Part shown: positions 44,248 through 55,054 of the stretch, piece by piece
Position numbering within the stretch: the stretch's first letter is position 1
How the letters are laid out: every line of letters begins with the position of its first letter
Assembly (NCBI RefSeq): GCF_025602895.1
Contig: NW_026516284.1
Location: 124,001-188,000 of the forward strand
DNA length: 64,000 nt
Direction: 5' to 3'
Source of the DNA: Polychytrium aggregatum
Lineage: Eukaryota; Chytridiomycota; Chytridiomycetes; Polychytriales
Notes under the pieces: generated by a model
The model's input: the letters and a program-made list of their open reading frames with translations, nothing else
What the model was told of the DNA's origin: nothing
Databases searched by the model: none
Position numbers and translations under genes: made by a program

Positions 44248-47200
44248 TTAGGCGGTAAAGCCGTTGACAGAGTTGAATTGATCGACCCACTGGCGATGCT
44301 GCTGCTCCAGCTGGCGCACAAGGTCGTAATCGACCACGCCCATGCCCCAGGAGTCGGGGAGGGGGCTGCCATAGGCAAGCGGCATCGCAATATCGTCGAC
44401 AAAGCTGCTGCTGCGGGGGAGCGGCTGCTGGTAGGAAGTGCAAAGAGCGGCTGCGGACATGGCGTTCGAGATGGTGAGGGGCTCGAAGGACGTGATCGAA
44501 TCGGAGAGCTGGGCCTGGCCGGGGTTCTTGTTGCCAAAGTAGGTGCCAGCCTTGGACGGGTTGGCCTGTTGCCAGAGGTCCCAGACACGATCGATGTTGC
44601 TGGAAGCGTAGAGCAAGCGCATCAGGGCAAGAGTCGTCAATATTGATGCCACCACAACGGCCGACTGTGCACGACGGGGGCAGCCAGCCGTGCAAGCACT
44701 CGACTTACCCATGGAGCAGGAAGAAAATGGGATCGTTGGGCGAGTAGAGTGGTGTCAGGTCACCGTTGGGGCCACCGACGCAGACTGGCAAGTCGTATCG
44801 CGATATGAGTGTGGAGAGGCAACAGGGTTAGATGGCGATATGAGACATGCAAACTGGAATCCACTTCCCAACGGGGTTTCAGCGAACGAGGGGCCCGAAC
44901 ATACCGTGGGGATAGCCGTGAACAATCTCCCAGGTGGTACGGAAGCTGTTGTAGTCCAAGGTGGCGTTGTTGATCAATTGGGTCTGGATTTCGGCGTTGG
45001 TCCAGAAGGCGTCGGTAGTGATGGTGGTACCCTGGTCCCACTGTCGCTTGATGCACTGGCCAGCAAGGTTGCCGTAGAAAATATTGGAGACGGGGTATTT
45101 CTTAACCCACTCTGTAGGTAGTCAGGTTGCGTCACATCGTATTAGCACAGCTCTATCTTGGCCCTGTGTCGTTGTAGACACCTAGGCGCGGCTGTGGGCT
45201 GTGGACTAAGCAAGATTCGGATGCGCCGTCTGGTCACGAGCCGTGCGGCCACCGTCGATGGGAATCGGTGGGATTCACAAAAGCACTCACTGGAGGCAAC
45301 GCCGTCCTGGAGACAGTAGTTGGTGGTCGAGTCGCCGTTGTGGGTGCCGAAGGTAGTGGGGTCAAAGATGACCGACTGCGAGGGCTGGTGCGAGTCGGCG
45401 CCAAAGTCCCAGTAAGGGAGGAAAACGTTGGGGTCGATGTTCTTCAGATGCTGCTCAAAGACGTAGATGAACCATCTGTGCCAGGGGAGGAACGCGGGCT
45501 ATCGTTGCCGATGGATTGTTGGTGCCCAGGGCCAAGTGAGAAGACAGAGTGGGGAGATCAGTCAATGTGGACGTGCAGCAACACACTTGACTTGGTCAGA
45601 GCAGACGCCTTGAGATGCACTCAAGTGTTCTTGAGGATCAAAGAGTACAGCCACACATACCACATAATGCGCCGTGAAAGTATTGGTCAGATGGATGTTG
45701 ACAAAGTCGTCGTAGTCGTAGGTGTTGCCAAAGACATCCTTATTCACGGTCTTGAGCTGGTTAAGGGCGTTGATGTAGCGCGTGCGTTCGTCCGTGCTCA
45801 TGTCATACCAGCTCTTGCGAACGCTGACGGTGGGGCAGGACGTGGGCGGGCGGACAATAAACTGGGGCAAGGTCGGGGCGAATCCAGAGATGCCCACTTG
45901 CATCCTCCAGACACCGCCGCAAGTCTCGGCGCTGTTGCCGGAGCAGGCGATGTTGCACTGAGACATGGGAACTTGCGTGCCAGCAATGCCGGTATCGCCA
46001 CCTGGGTTTCCGTAGGACACGCTGTTTCCGCAGCGGCACTCTGTACCAGCTTCAATGCCGTAGTAGCTGTGGCGAGTGCGGGGGTATAAAATTAGGGATC
46101 ACACAATAGGCAGGAAACAATCCGCAACAGCGCATTATGCGACAAAGATCGTCCAACAGCTAACGGCCACAACAACAGCAACAACAGCAACAACAGCAAC
46201 AACAGCAACAACAGCAACAACAGCAACAACAGCAACAACAGCAACAACAGCAACAACAGCAACAACAGCAACAATAGCAACAATAGCTGGGTGTACGTAC
46301 ATATAGTGGTAGTAGCTACAGAAGGCCTTGCACTTCTCGATCGTCTGGGTGGGGCTGTTTCCGACCTGGACATGACACAGAGGGGATGGGCTATCAGTAC
46401 GAAGCGCTGGTGCATATCGCATGCAGCATACACAAGGCGTCGTGACTGCGCTGGATGATGATGGCTTACCGTGACAAGGTCGCTAATGATACGGGCGCTG
46501 TTGTCGATGTAGCAGCCCTCGCCGAACGAGAGATAGATGGAGATGGCCCAAGGACCGCCACAGAGACTTCCGTCGCGGCAAGGGGTGTTGCAAGTCGAAT
46601 CGGCCACGATCGAGCCAGCGAGGATGCTACCACCGTTTCCGGCAGCACTGCCGTAGTTGATGGTGTTGCCGCAGTGGCATTCGCCAGCGATTTCAACACC
46701 GGCGTAGGTGAAGTTCTGCGAAGCACACCAGTTCTGGCAAGGAGCAGGGGAGCTGGTATCGATTTGGTACTAGCGATGGACATATGGCATGAGGGATCAG
46801 CTGGAGATTGCGACAGTGGACAGCAGGAGCAGTTTCAAAACATCAAGCTGCAATGGCGCTCTGTAAGGAGCAGACTTACGTTGGCAGCACCGCTAAGGAC
46901 TCTGGAGGGGCTATCCAAGAAGCAGCCCTGATAGACAGTGTTGGTGACGATAGGCTTGGGCGGAGGGGTGGGCAGCAGAGTGCTGGTACTAGTGGTGGTG
47001 GTGGTCTTGGTGGTAGTAGTAGTAGTAGTGGTAGTGGTGGTGGTGGTGGTGACCGGGACGGTGGTGATCTTGAGACCCGTCAGTCCAACCTGCATCTTCC
47101 ACGAGCCACCACACAGCTGAGTGCTGTCCCCAACACAGGGGATGTTGCAGCTGCCGGCGGGAGCAAGGGTACCCGCAATGCCAGCCGAGTCACCCGAGGG

Positions 47201-50200
47201 AAGGTTCTCGTAGACAACACGGTTGCCACAGTAGCATTCCTGGCCAGCCTCGACACCAAAGTACCTGTAGTGTTGCATGAGACAATCAAACAGGCGAGAC
47301 GACACATTATTGCCTGGCGATGATCGGCATCAGCAAACTCAGCAGCTAGTCATCGGACCCTTGAGTGTCTGTGTCCGTCAACTTACGCGGCGCCTTGAGA
47401 CAGACAAGTGCTCTTGCATTGGCTGGCACTCAGTCCGAGAGGGTTCTGTCCAATCGATTCACAGACAGCGTGATGAGTCTCGGTTATTGCTGGCTGTCTC
47501 AGGTCCATGCAATATCTCGATTCTATGTCCTGTCATTGCTACTTACGTTGGTGACCTTGCGGAGATCGCGAGCCGAGTCGTCGTAGTAGCAACCTTCGAC
47601 CGAGGCAAAGTAGACCGAGGCAAGCCAGCCACCACCACAGCTGGTGGTGCCATCGCCAGGGCAAGGAGTGCTGCAGCGAGAGTCGGCGACAAGAGTGCCG
47701 ACGACACTGCCATCGTTCAAGCCGGAGGGAGTGCCGGAGCTGAGCTGCTGGCCACACCAGCACTCGGCACCGTTCTCAAGGCCAGCGAATCTGTCGTCAA
47801 AGGATCTGGGTCAGATGGCCGCGCGGAATGACATTGAATGGCGCCGGGTGTGATACAACGGCAACTTACTCGTAGCCAGACTTGAGGCACTGGAGCTGGC
47901 AGTTGGGGATGGTGAGGGGGGAGACGCTCTGGAGCAAACGTGGAGAGACCGTTGTCAGGATTGACGGTTGGGGCACGACATTGATGGTGAAGCATTACAC
48001 TGAGCCGAACCCAGAGGTCCGAGGAACTGCTGGTGAGAGCGGCGACAATACTCACGACTTTGGTGGAAAGGAGACGGCTGGGACCATCGGCGTAGCAGCC
48101 AAGATAGGGTGAAACGGGGGGCAGGTTGGTGGGGGTGGGCTTGGAGGAAGTGGTGGTGGTGGTGGTGGTCTTGGTAGTAGTAGTAGTAGTAGTGGTAGTG
48201 GTGGTGGTGGTGGTGACCGGGACGGTGGTGATCTTGAGACCCGTCAGTCCAACCTGCATCTTCCACGAGCCACCACACAGCTGAGTGCTGTCCCCAACAC
48301 AGGGGATGTTGCAGCTGCCGGCGGGAGCAAGGGTACCCGCAATGCCAGCCGAGTCACCCGAGGGAAGGTTCTCGTAGACAACACGGTTGCCACAGTAGCA
48401 TTCCTGGCCAGCCTCGACACCAAAGTACCTGTAGTGTTGCATGAGACAATCAAACAGGCGAGACGACACATTATTGCCTGGCGATGATCGGCATCAGCAA
48501 ACTCAGCAGCTAGTCATCGGACCCTTGAGTGTCTGTGTCCGTCAACTTACGCGGCGCCTTGAGACAGACAAGTGCTCTTGCATTGGCTGGCACTCAGTCC
48601 GAGAGGGTTCTGTCCAATCGATTCACAGACAGCGTGATGAGTCTCGGTTATTGCTGGCTGTCTCAGGTCCATGCAATATCTCGATTCTATGTCCTGTCAT
48701 TGCTACTTACGTTGGTGACCTTGCGGAGATCGCGAGCCGAGTCGTCGTAGTAGCAACCTTCGACCGAGGCAAAGTAGACCGAGGCAAGCCAGCCACCACC
48801 ACAGCTGGTGGTGCCATCGCCAGGGCAAGGAGTGCTGCAGCGAGAGTCAGCGACAAGAGTGCCGACGACACTGCCATCGTTCAAGCCGGAGGGAGTGCCG
48901 GAGCTGAGCTGCTGGCCACACCAGCACTCGGCACCGTTCTCAAGGCCAGCGAATCTGTCGTCAAAGGATCTGGGTCAGATGGCCGCGCGGAGTGACATTG
49001 AATGGCGCCGGGTGTGATACAACGGCAACTTACTCGTAGCCAGACTTGAGGCACTGGAGCTGGCAGTTGGGGATGGTGAGGGGGGAGACGCTCTGGAGCA
49101 AACGTGGAGAGACCGTTGTCAGGATTGACGGTTGGGGCACGACATTGATGGTGAAGCATTACACTGAGCCGAACCCAGAGGTCCGAGGAACTGCTGGTGA
49201 GAGCGGCGACAATACTCACGACTTTGGTGGAAAGGAGACGGCTGGGACCATCGGCGTAGCAGCCAAGATATGGCGAAACGGGGGGCAGGTTGGTGGGAGT
49301 GGGCTTGGAGGAGGTGGTGGTGGTGGTGGTCTTGGTAGTAGTAGTGGTGGTGGTGGTGGGCTTGGTGGTCGTCGTCGTTGTCGTCGTAGTGGTAGTAGTA
49401 GTAGTGGTGGTGGTGGTAGTGGTAGTAGTGGTGGTGACAGGAACGGTGGTGGCCTTCAAGCCAGTCAATCCGATCTGCATTCTCCATGAGCCACCGCAAA
49501 GCTGAGCGCTGTTGCCCACGCAGGGTGTGTTGCAGCTGCCGGCGGGAGCAAGGGTACCCGCAATGCCAGCCGAGTCGCCAGATTTGAGGTTCTCGTAAAC
49601 GACACGGTTGCCACAGTAGCATTCCTGGCCAGCCTCGACACCGTAGTAACTATGAAGGTGCAAGAGGGAGCATGGGGATCAGTGGGCTGTTGCTGGGGAT
49701 TGGGAGTCAGTAGGCGACAGCGGCCTTCATGGCGATATGATCTTACAAAGCTTGCTGGGAAAGACAAGTGCTCTGGCACTGGCTGGCACTCAGTCCGAGA
49801 GGGTTCTGTCCAATCGATTCACAGACAGCGTGATGAGTCTCGGTTATTGCTGGCTGTCTCAGGTCCATGCAATATCTCGATTCTATGTCCTGTCATCCCT
49901 ACTTACGTTGGTGACCTTGCGGAGATCGCGAGCCGAGTCGTCGTAGTAGCAACCTTCGACCGAGGCAAAGTAGACCGAGGCAAGCCAGCCACCACCACAG
50001 CTGGTGGTGCCATCGCCAGGGCAAGGGGTGCTGCAGCGAGAGTCGGCGACAAGAGTGCCGACGACACTGCCATCGTTCAAGCCGGAGGGAGTACCGGAGC
50101 TGAGCTGCTGGCCACACCAGCACTCGGCACCGTTCTCAAGGCCAGCGAAACTGAAGCGAGCAGAGTGTGAGTCGAACCGAGCGAGACCGCCGATATTGTT

Positions 50201-50786
50201 GTGCAGTTCAGACGGGAATCGAGGCGGATGGCTACGTACACATATCCAGCTTGCACACAGGCGACCTGGCAATTGGGGATGGTGAGGGTCGAAACGCTCT
50301 GGGACGATCGAAAGGCACCAGGGTCAGCATCGAGGGCATGAGCTCTTGGGCAGGAAGCGAGTGGACAATCGGACGCAAAAGGACAGTGCCGCTGAGTCGG
50401 TCGCTGCAAATGCTGGAGTACGAGCGGGCAATACGCACAACTTTGGTGGAGAGAATGCGGCTGGGGCCGTCGGCAAAACATCCGACGTAGGTGGAAGCAG
50501 CCGCTGAAGAGCGCAAGAGACAGAAACAGCATCGGCATCGGCGTCAGTATCGGCATCGGTATCGACAGTCGAGTGACATCGGATCGTGGGCGCCCAGCCG
50601 CATCAGCACCCACGGCCGACGGTATCGTTGGTGGTCGAGCAGCTTCGAGGTGATGTTTGATGGTCAAGACGCCTCAAGACGCTTGACAACCCGACCCAAG
50701 TCTTGCCTTCTCCCACCTGAGACAACAGCGGCATTGGCAGCAGCGGCCGCGGCAACCGACACCCAAAACTTGTTGCTGGACGGCAT
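44248..50786 (-). CDS. Secreted tyrosinase with eight N-terminal WSC domains
   Basis: Twenty-one exons fit in phase from ATG 50786 to TAA 44248, giving 1,340 residues. Exon 1 encodes a signal peptide (MPSSNKFWVSV, Ala-rich, NAAVVS). Eight Cys-rich WSC domains follow as four pairs. Type A has GC[FY]ADGPSR and AGLENGAECWCGQ; type B has GVEAGQECYCGNR and QLCGGSW. Three pairs end in Thr-rich linkers. The C-terminus (exons 17-21) is a type-3 copper domain: CuA with NIH, TAH and FLPWHRWF (His-x8-His), CuB with HGYPH, VGGPNGDL and FFLLHGNIDRVWDLW. All six copper His are present; the first of the usual HH pair is Leu. It should oxidise phenols to quinones (melanin or cross-linking), probably held at wall glycans by the WSC array. 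Exons 7-10 and 11-14 are near-identical copies. Confidence 0.85.
46168..46284 (+). repeat. (CAACAG/CAACAACAG)n microsatellite in a tyrosinase-gene intron
   Basis: About 117 bp of CAACAACAG-type repeats lie between exon 17 (from 46066) and exon 16 (to 46301) of the tyrosinase gene, i.e. within an intron. Poly-Leu and poly-Thr/Ala translations of this stretch are artefacts. Confidence 0.9.
46995..49322 (-). repeat. 1,164-bp direct tandem duplication inside the tyrosinase gene
   Basis: Positions x and x+1164 agree almost base for base from about 46995-48158 against 48159-49322. The copies include exons 11-14 and 7-10 and their introns; only a handful of substitutions were seen in the non-linker part (e.g. 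G to A near 47688/48852, A to G near 47827/48991). Differences concentrate in the Thr-rich linker and near 48106/49270. A third, diverged unit lies at about 49323-50500. Confidence 0.92.
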
Positions 50787-52285
50787 TGATGCGCGAGCCA
50801 GCGGGGTCTAGGAAACAGGAATCAGCAGCAAACGGAGGAGCGAGGGAGGGGAAGGGATCTTGTGGTCTATGTCCTCGGAACATTCGTATCAGGGCCACCA
50901 TCGGGTTTATATCGGCGCTCAGTGCCAGGCAACCGCACGATGGCGAGCCCGAACCTGGAGCGCTTGCCGCTGTCCGTAAACTGTTACTGTGGACTGCGAG
51001 AGCGGCCAGACACCACTTGGGACGCGAAACACGCGGTGCGCCCGGCGAGCTGACCAATGGCCGCGGCGGTGTCGCGCACAGGCCTTCCAAATGCAACAAG
51101 CGCCCTGGCGATGCGCGCTGGCGCGGGCTTGCTGTCGCGTGCCCGACTCGCACAACACAGCCGGGGAACCAGCACACGGCAGCACATGGTCTGGCAGCGC
51201 TGTGGCGGGCGTGTGGGCTGGCTCTGGGCTGTGATGGGCTGTGATTCATCGGCAGTCGCGCTCGGCGCGCTGCTGGGCACCGGGTCGCACACGGCCCTGG
51301 CCCACGGCGAGCTGCGGGTGTGTGGAGCAGGGCCACACAAGCTGTCTCTGTGTTGACTGCCGGAAAGGGTTGGCTGCAGCAAAGGAGTCGGCCGCAAGCC
51401 ACAAATCGTGGAGTCACAGCCCCAGCCGGCCTGCTGGCCCCGCGACTGCCCTGGCTGCTCTGATCGAGAGCGCAAGACAAGCCAGGAGCGAGCAGGGGCG
51501 GCCCAGACGAGGTCCTCGCAGAGGCCGAATCCGTGCTTCTGCGCGGCGGAAAAAGACCCGAGCTGTTGCGGCTGTGCAGCCAAAGTCAGCGCGGCCCGAC
51601 AGCGACTGTGTCGGCAAGCCGGCCCAGCACGCAGCTCCTGGCGATCCAGACCCTTGGCCAATGGCGTAATCACCGCAGACGGCGCCTCAGCACGCCCTGA
51701 ACCGGCCCAGAGTGGACGACATGACCACCAAGCAGCCGCGGCTGTGCTGGAGACAGCGAGGGCGGGGTGCTTCTCTTGGCGTGGGCCCATGAATCTCGCT
51801 CGGTGGGGAGCGACAGGCCACCCCGTACCTATCCGCGATCGAGCAGCGGCGTCTCTGACCCTGTCATTATAGAGAATGCGGATGGGGGGGGGGAAAGACC
51901 ACCAACGCAAATTGAGACTCTGAGCATCCGTGCTCGAAGATTGAGTGGGACTGTATTTTATTGGATTGCGTGTAGGATGCGTCGTATGAAACAGTCAAAG
52001 CCAAAAAGAATAATAATAGAGATCCGGTCAGATCCAGCACCTCTCAACCGTTTGGTGCTTTGTCCGTGTCGGTATGGTTTATGGAGAGGCGGCTATCGTG
52101 CCGGAGAGCCAAGGGGCTGCGGCATGGACAGCCTATCATCAATGGTTTGGTTTGCGGTGGCCAGTGGCGGCAGTGTCCCGACGGCAGCGCCGTGCCTACA
52201 GGCTAGCCATTTTGGCCTTGGATTATCAGAGCCCCGTTGGCTCAGGGCCAGGTCGGGAGCAGAGGGCATGTGTGCTGCAGTTCGT
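50787..52285. other. Intergenic, GC-rich; no supported gene
   Basis: It holds the tyrosinase promoter side and the 3' region of the small protein gene at 52286. Long open frames on both strands from 50.9 to 51.9 kb are Ala/Arg/Ser-rich with no domain, as is common in GC-rich sequence. A G-run occurs at 51885-51893. Confidence 0.5.
50906..50911 (-). promoter_or_regulatory. Candidate TATA box of the WSC-tyrosinase gene
   Basis: The minus strand reads CGATATAAACCCG, 120 bp upstream of the start codon at 50786, a normal position for a fungal TATA element. Confidence 0.45.
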
Positions 52286-52938
52286 TCAGCCGTGGATGCG
52301 ACGGAAGGTCTCTTCGTCGATGGTCTGGAGGATAATTGCCGCGTGAGAAAAGGACCGATGTGCTCGTGGATGCCGATGGACGTGCCAACGATTTGCATGC
52401 AAGCATGCAAGCAAGCAACCGCCGACGGGTGCGCACGAGGCTAGAAGACCAACCCAGGTCAACCCAGACCAACCCGGGCTGGCCAGACACGGGCCGTCCA
52501 TGACCCCACGTTTCCATGACCCTTCCCCGCCGCGAGCAAGCACGCGTTGCGGCCCGTTGAGGAGGACTCGACTGACCTGGATCTTGGAGGAGCCGGCTGT
52601 GGGCGAGGTGGAGAGCGCAGACTCGGCTCCGTCAAAGGCATCCTCATAGTCGTCGGAGGAATAGTCTGCGTGGACGATGCCCCAGTTGCCCTTGCCAGCG
52701 CCGTTCTTCTTGGGCAGGCCGCGGAGATCCTGCAGGCCAGATCTGCAAACCAAACGTGTGCTGTTTGAGCGCCAGAGCAAGAGCGAGAACGAGGTTGTGG
52801 CATGGTGCTGGACTGGTTCATGAGCGGGTCGGTCTTTCACCGACCGGGCGGGACTCGGCTGTCTGACACCTACCGCTGATAGTGCTTGCTTTGCCGGACA
52901 GGGGTGCCACCGACAGTCACAACGGAGGGGCGAGTCAT
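52286..52938 (-). CDS. Small conserved-looking protein with a GLPKKNGAGKGNWG motif
   Basis: Three exons fit in phase: 52938-52874, 52742-52577 and 52324-52286, giving 89 residues. The start MTRPSVVTVGGTPVRQSKHY leads to LRGLPKKNGAGKGNWGIVHA, then an acidic stretch (DYSSDDYEDAFDGAE) and a Ser/Thr-rich end. The Gly-Leu-Pro-Lys-Lys-x-Gly-Ala-Gly-Lys-Gly-x-Trp-Gly motif resembles the short linear motif in PDCD4-type and related RNA/translation-associated proteins, and loosely that of HABP4/SERBP1 proteins. No MA3 or other folded domain is present, so I infer only a disordered adaptor-like protein. The last exon is 13 codons and depends on one acceptor (CTCCAG). Confidence 0.6.
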
Positions 52939-55054
52939 GGTGGAGTGAGAACGGGAAGAGGATGAATGGGTGAGCGGCCGAAGGATATGCTCTGTTGATG
53001 CTTGATCGCCGGGGAATGTGGCCGCCTTTTATGGGAGGGGGAGAGAACGATATCGGACGACGGACGGCCCTCTCGCTCCCCAATCCGACAGCACCATGAC
53101 CGGTGCTATTGTCTGCGGCAGGCAAGGTTTGGGGAATGACGCAATGAGCGCTGCGGGCTCGCTGGCAGACGGCTGCTCCACCACTCGCTGGCGGTCAGAT
53201 GCCCGGTCAGATGGCTGGCCAGGCAGCTCCGTTGATTTCTGGAAGGCTCGCGCAGACGCCCGGCTGCGACGCCCTGCGGCGGGGGCCTGCCGGGGGTCTG
53301 CTGGGGTCTGCTGGGCCTGTGGAGATGGAGGCGCTGGTCTGGCGGCGGGCCTGCGGCGAGGGCGGTGGCCCTGTGGAAGTCTTGTGGTGCTGCTGGTCCT
53401 GGAGGAGGAGGAAGGTGGCCCAGCGCCTGAGGACAACGGACATCAACGTTCCCAAGACAATAGCACCCTCACACGTTAACAACATTCCCCCAAGATAACA
53501 ACATTCCCACAGAACAACCACACCCTCGCAAGGCAGATCGAGGATCTTTCCCTCCGTCCACCGATTGCCAAAGTGCGCTTCTCGCTCCGCTTCCTCTCCC
53601 CTCCCCCTCTCCGTACAATGCTTGCCGTGATCCATACGGGCAGATCCCTGGGATGGCGACATCGACTCTGCGCAAGCGCCGGCGGGAATCCGAACCAGTG
53701 CGCAATCGAAGTGTGTGTCAGCGCCGCTGGCTGTCCACTCAAACGGCTCGGCGCTTTCGTCAGCCCATCGGCCGACTCGCTCGCCGACTGACTTGCTCGG
53801 CTGACTTGTCGCCCCCCGCCCTGTCTGCCCGCCCTCGCTTGATTCATGTCCTTCATGTTCGCCTGACCCAGCAGCACTCCCACTGGTCCACCAGCCCGCG
53901 CTGCCGTCGCCATGGCGGCTCCCATCCGGCGTGATCGACTTCCGACCAGCAGAGCCGCTCTGCCCACAACACCACAACGACAATGTCATGATTGTGTCAG
54001 CCGCACGGGCAATGTCGACAACAGCTATATTGCTCCCTCGATACCTGTCTCCCCCTCCACATCTCGCTCGAGCCACAGATGCGATCGACCGCTCACGAGT
54101 GGCCGCCTGCGGATCCAGCCCCAGCGAGTGCGCCAGTGCTGCCAGTGTTGCCGGCGCTGCTAACCCCACCCCGGCTCGTGGCCTGCTGGGCAGCGAGAGG
54201 TGGAGGCACGCCAGAGAGGCTACTGAGGGACGAAGGCTGGCCGCCAACAGATGAAGCACGGCCCTCTTCGCCAACGGCTCCAGCAGCTCCAGCAGCTCCG
54301 GTTGCCCCAGTCTCCTCGGCAGTCGTCTTGGTGCCTCGTCGTCGTGGATGACGCTCCGTTCCTGTGCTGCGGTTGCCTGGAGATGGATGGACGGTGTCAG
54401 AAAGGTCGAGCGCCCACGGTGCCGACCCACTCGTCGTCGTCAGGGCCGGCCAGACGATTCGCTGTCCCTCGATCGATAGATACCACATACTGCCAAGCCC
54501 CACTTGCTCACTCTTGCACTCTCGACATGCAAATACCCAAAGCTCGGGGACAGCAACCAACAAAGGTCGTCCACGGGCACTCGCACTCTGTCGAGAGACA
54601 TACCGCTCCGACGGGCTCGTTCCTGGCGAGCCTGGACAGCCCTAAAGTGGCTCAGAAGATCTTGCCAGCGGAGAGTTGGCACTTCAGAACTCGTAGCTTG
54701 ACTCTTGATGTTGGGTCGGCTCTGAGGGCTGGCGGCAGGTTCCGTGTGGTGGAGTCAGTTCGTTTGGTGGAGTCAGTTCACATGGGACATGGTTCCATAG
54801 AGGCCACAACACCCCGATCCAAGATGGACATTGCCGGTAGACGCATGTGTGTCAGGGCGGGCCGTTGTGTATCGTGGGCAGCAGTAGAGCATCCATATCA
54901 GGTCAGAGATGTACAGCGGTATCGCCTAGAGACCCCACGTAACGCTCTGGCTCGTGCTCACAGCTAATCTCGCCAGGCAACTCGCATGCTGCCAGCTCTT
55001 CTTTGCTCCAAACCCCTTCGTTCAAAGCCTGCTGGTGGGGGGGGGGAAAGCGCT
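52939..55054. other. Intergenic about 2.1 kb; no well-supported gene
   Basis: The minus-strand frame at 54093-54563 and the plus-strand frame at 54251-54967 are open but low-complexity (Gly/Ala/Ser/Thr or mixed), without a domain or convincing splice partners. Imperfect repeats of AACAACATTCCC occur at 53478-53515. A G-run at 55037-55046 lies just 3' of VAC14. Confidence 0.45.

Noticed and set aside
46076-46607. Poly-Leu, poly-Val and Thr-Ala-rich frames around 46.2 kb
   Set aside because: They lie on the CAACAG repeat inside a tyrosinase-gene intron.
47277-49663. Separate WSC genes, one per repeat unit
   Set aside because: Splice phases run continuously through all units from the signal peptide to the tyrosinase, and no unit has its own start, leader or stop.
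54093-54967. Open frames on both strands at 54.1-55.0 kb
   Set aside because: Gly/Ala/Ser-rich or mixed composition, no domain, no convincing splice partners; a real lineage-specific exon cannot be fully excluded.
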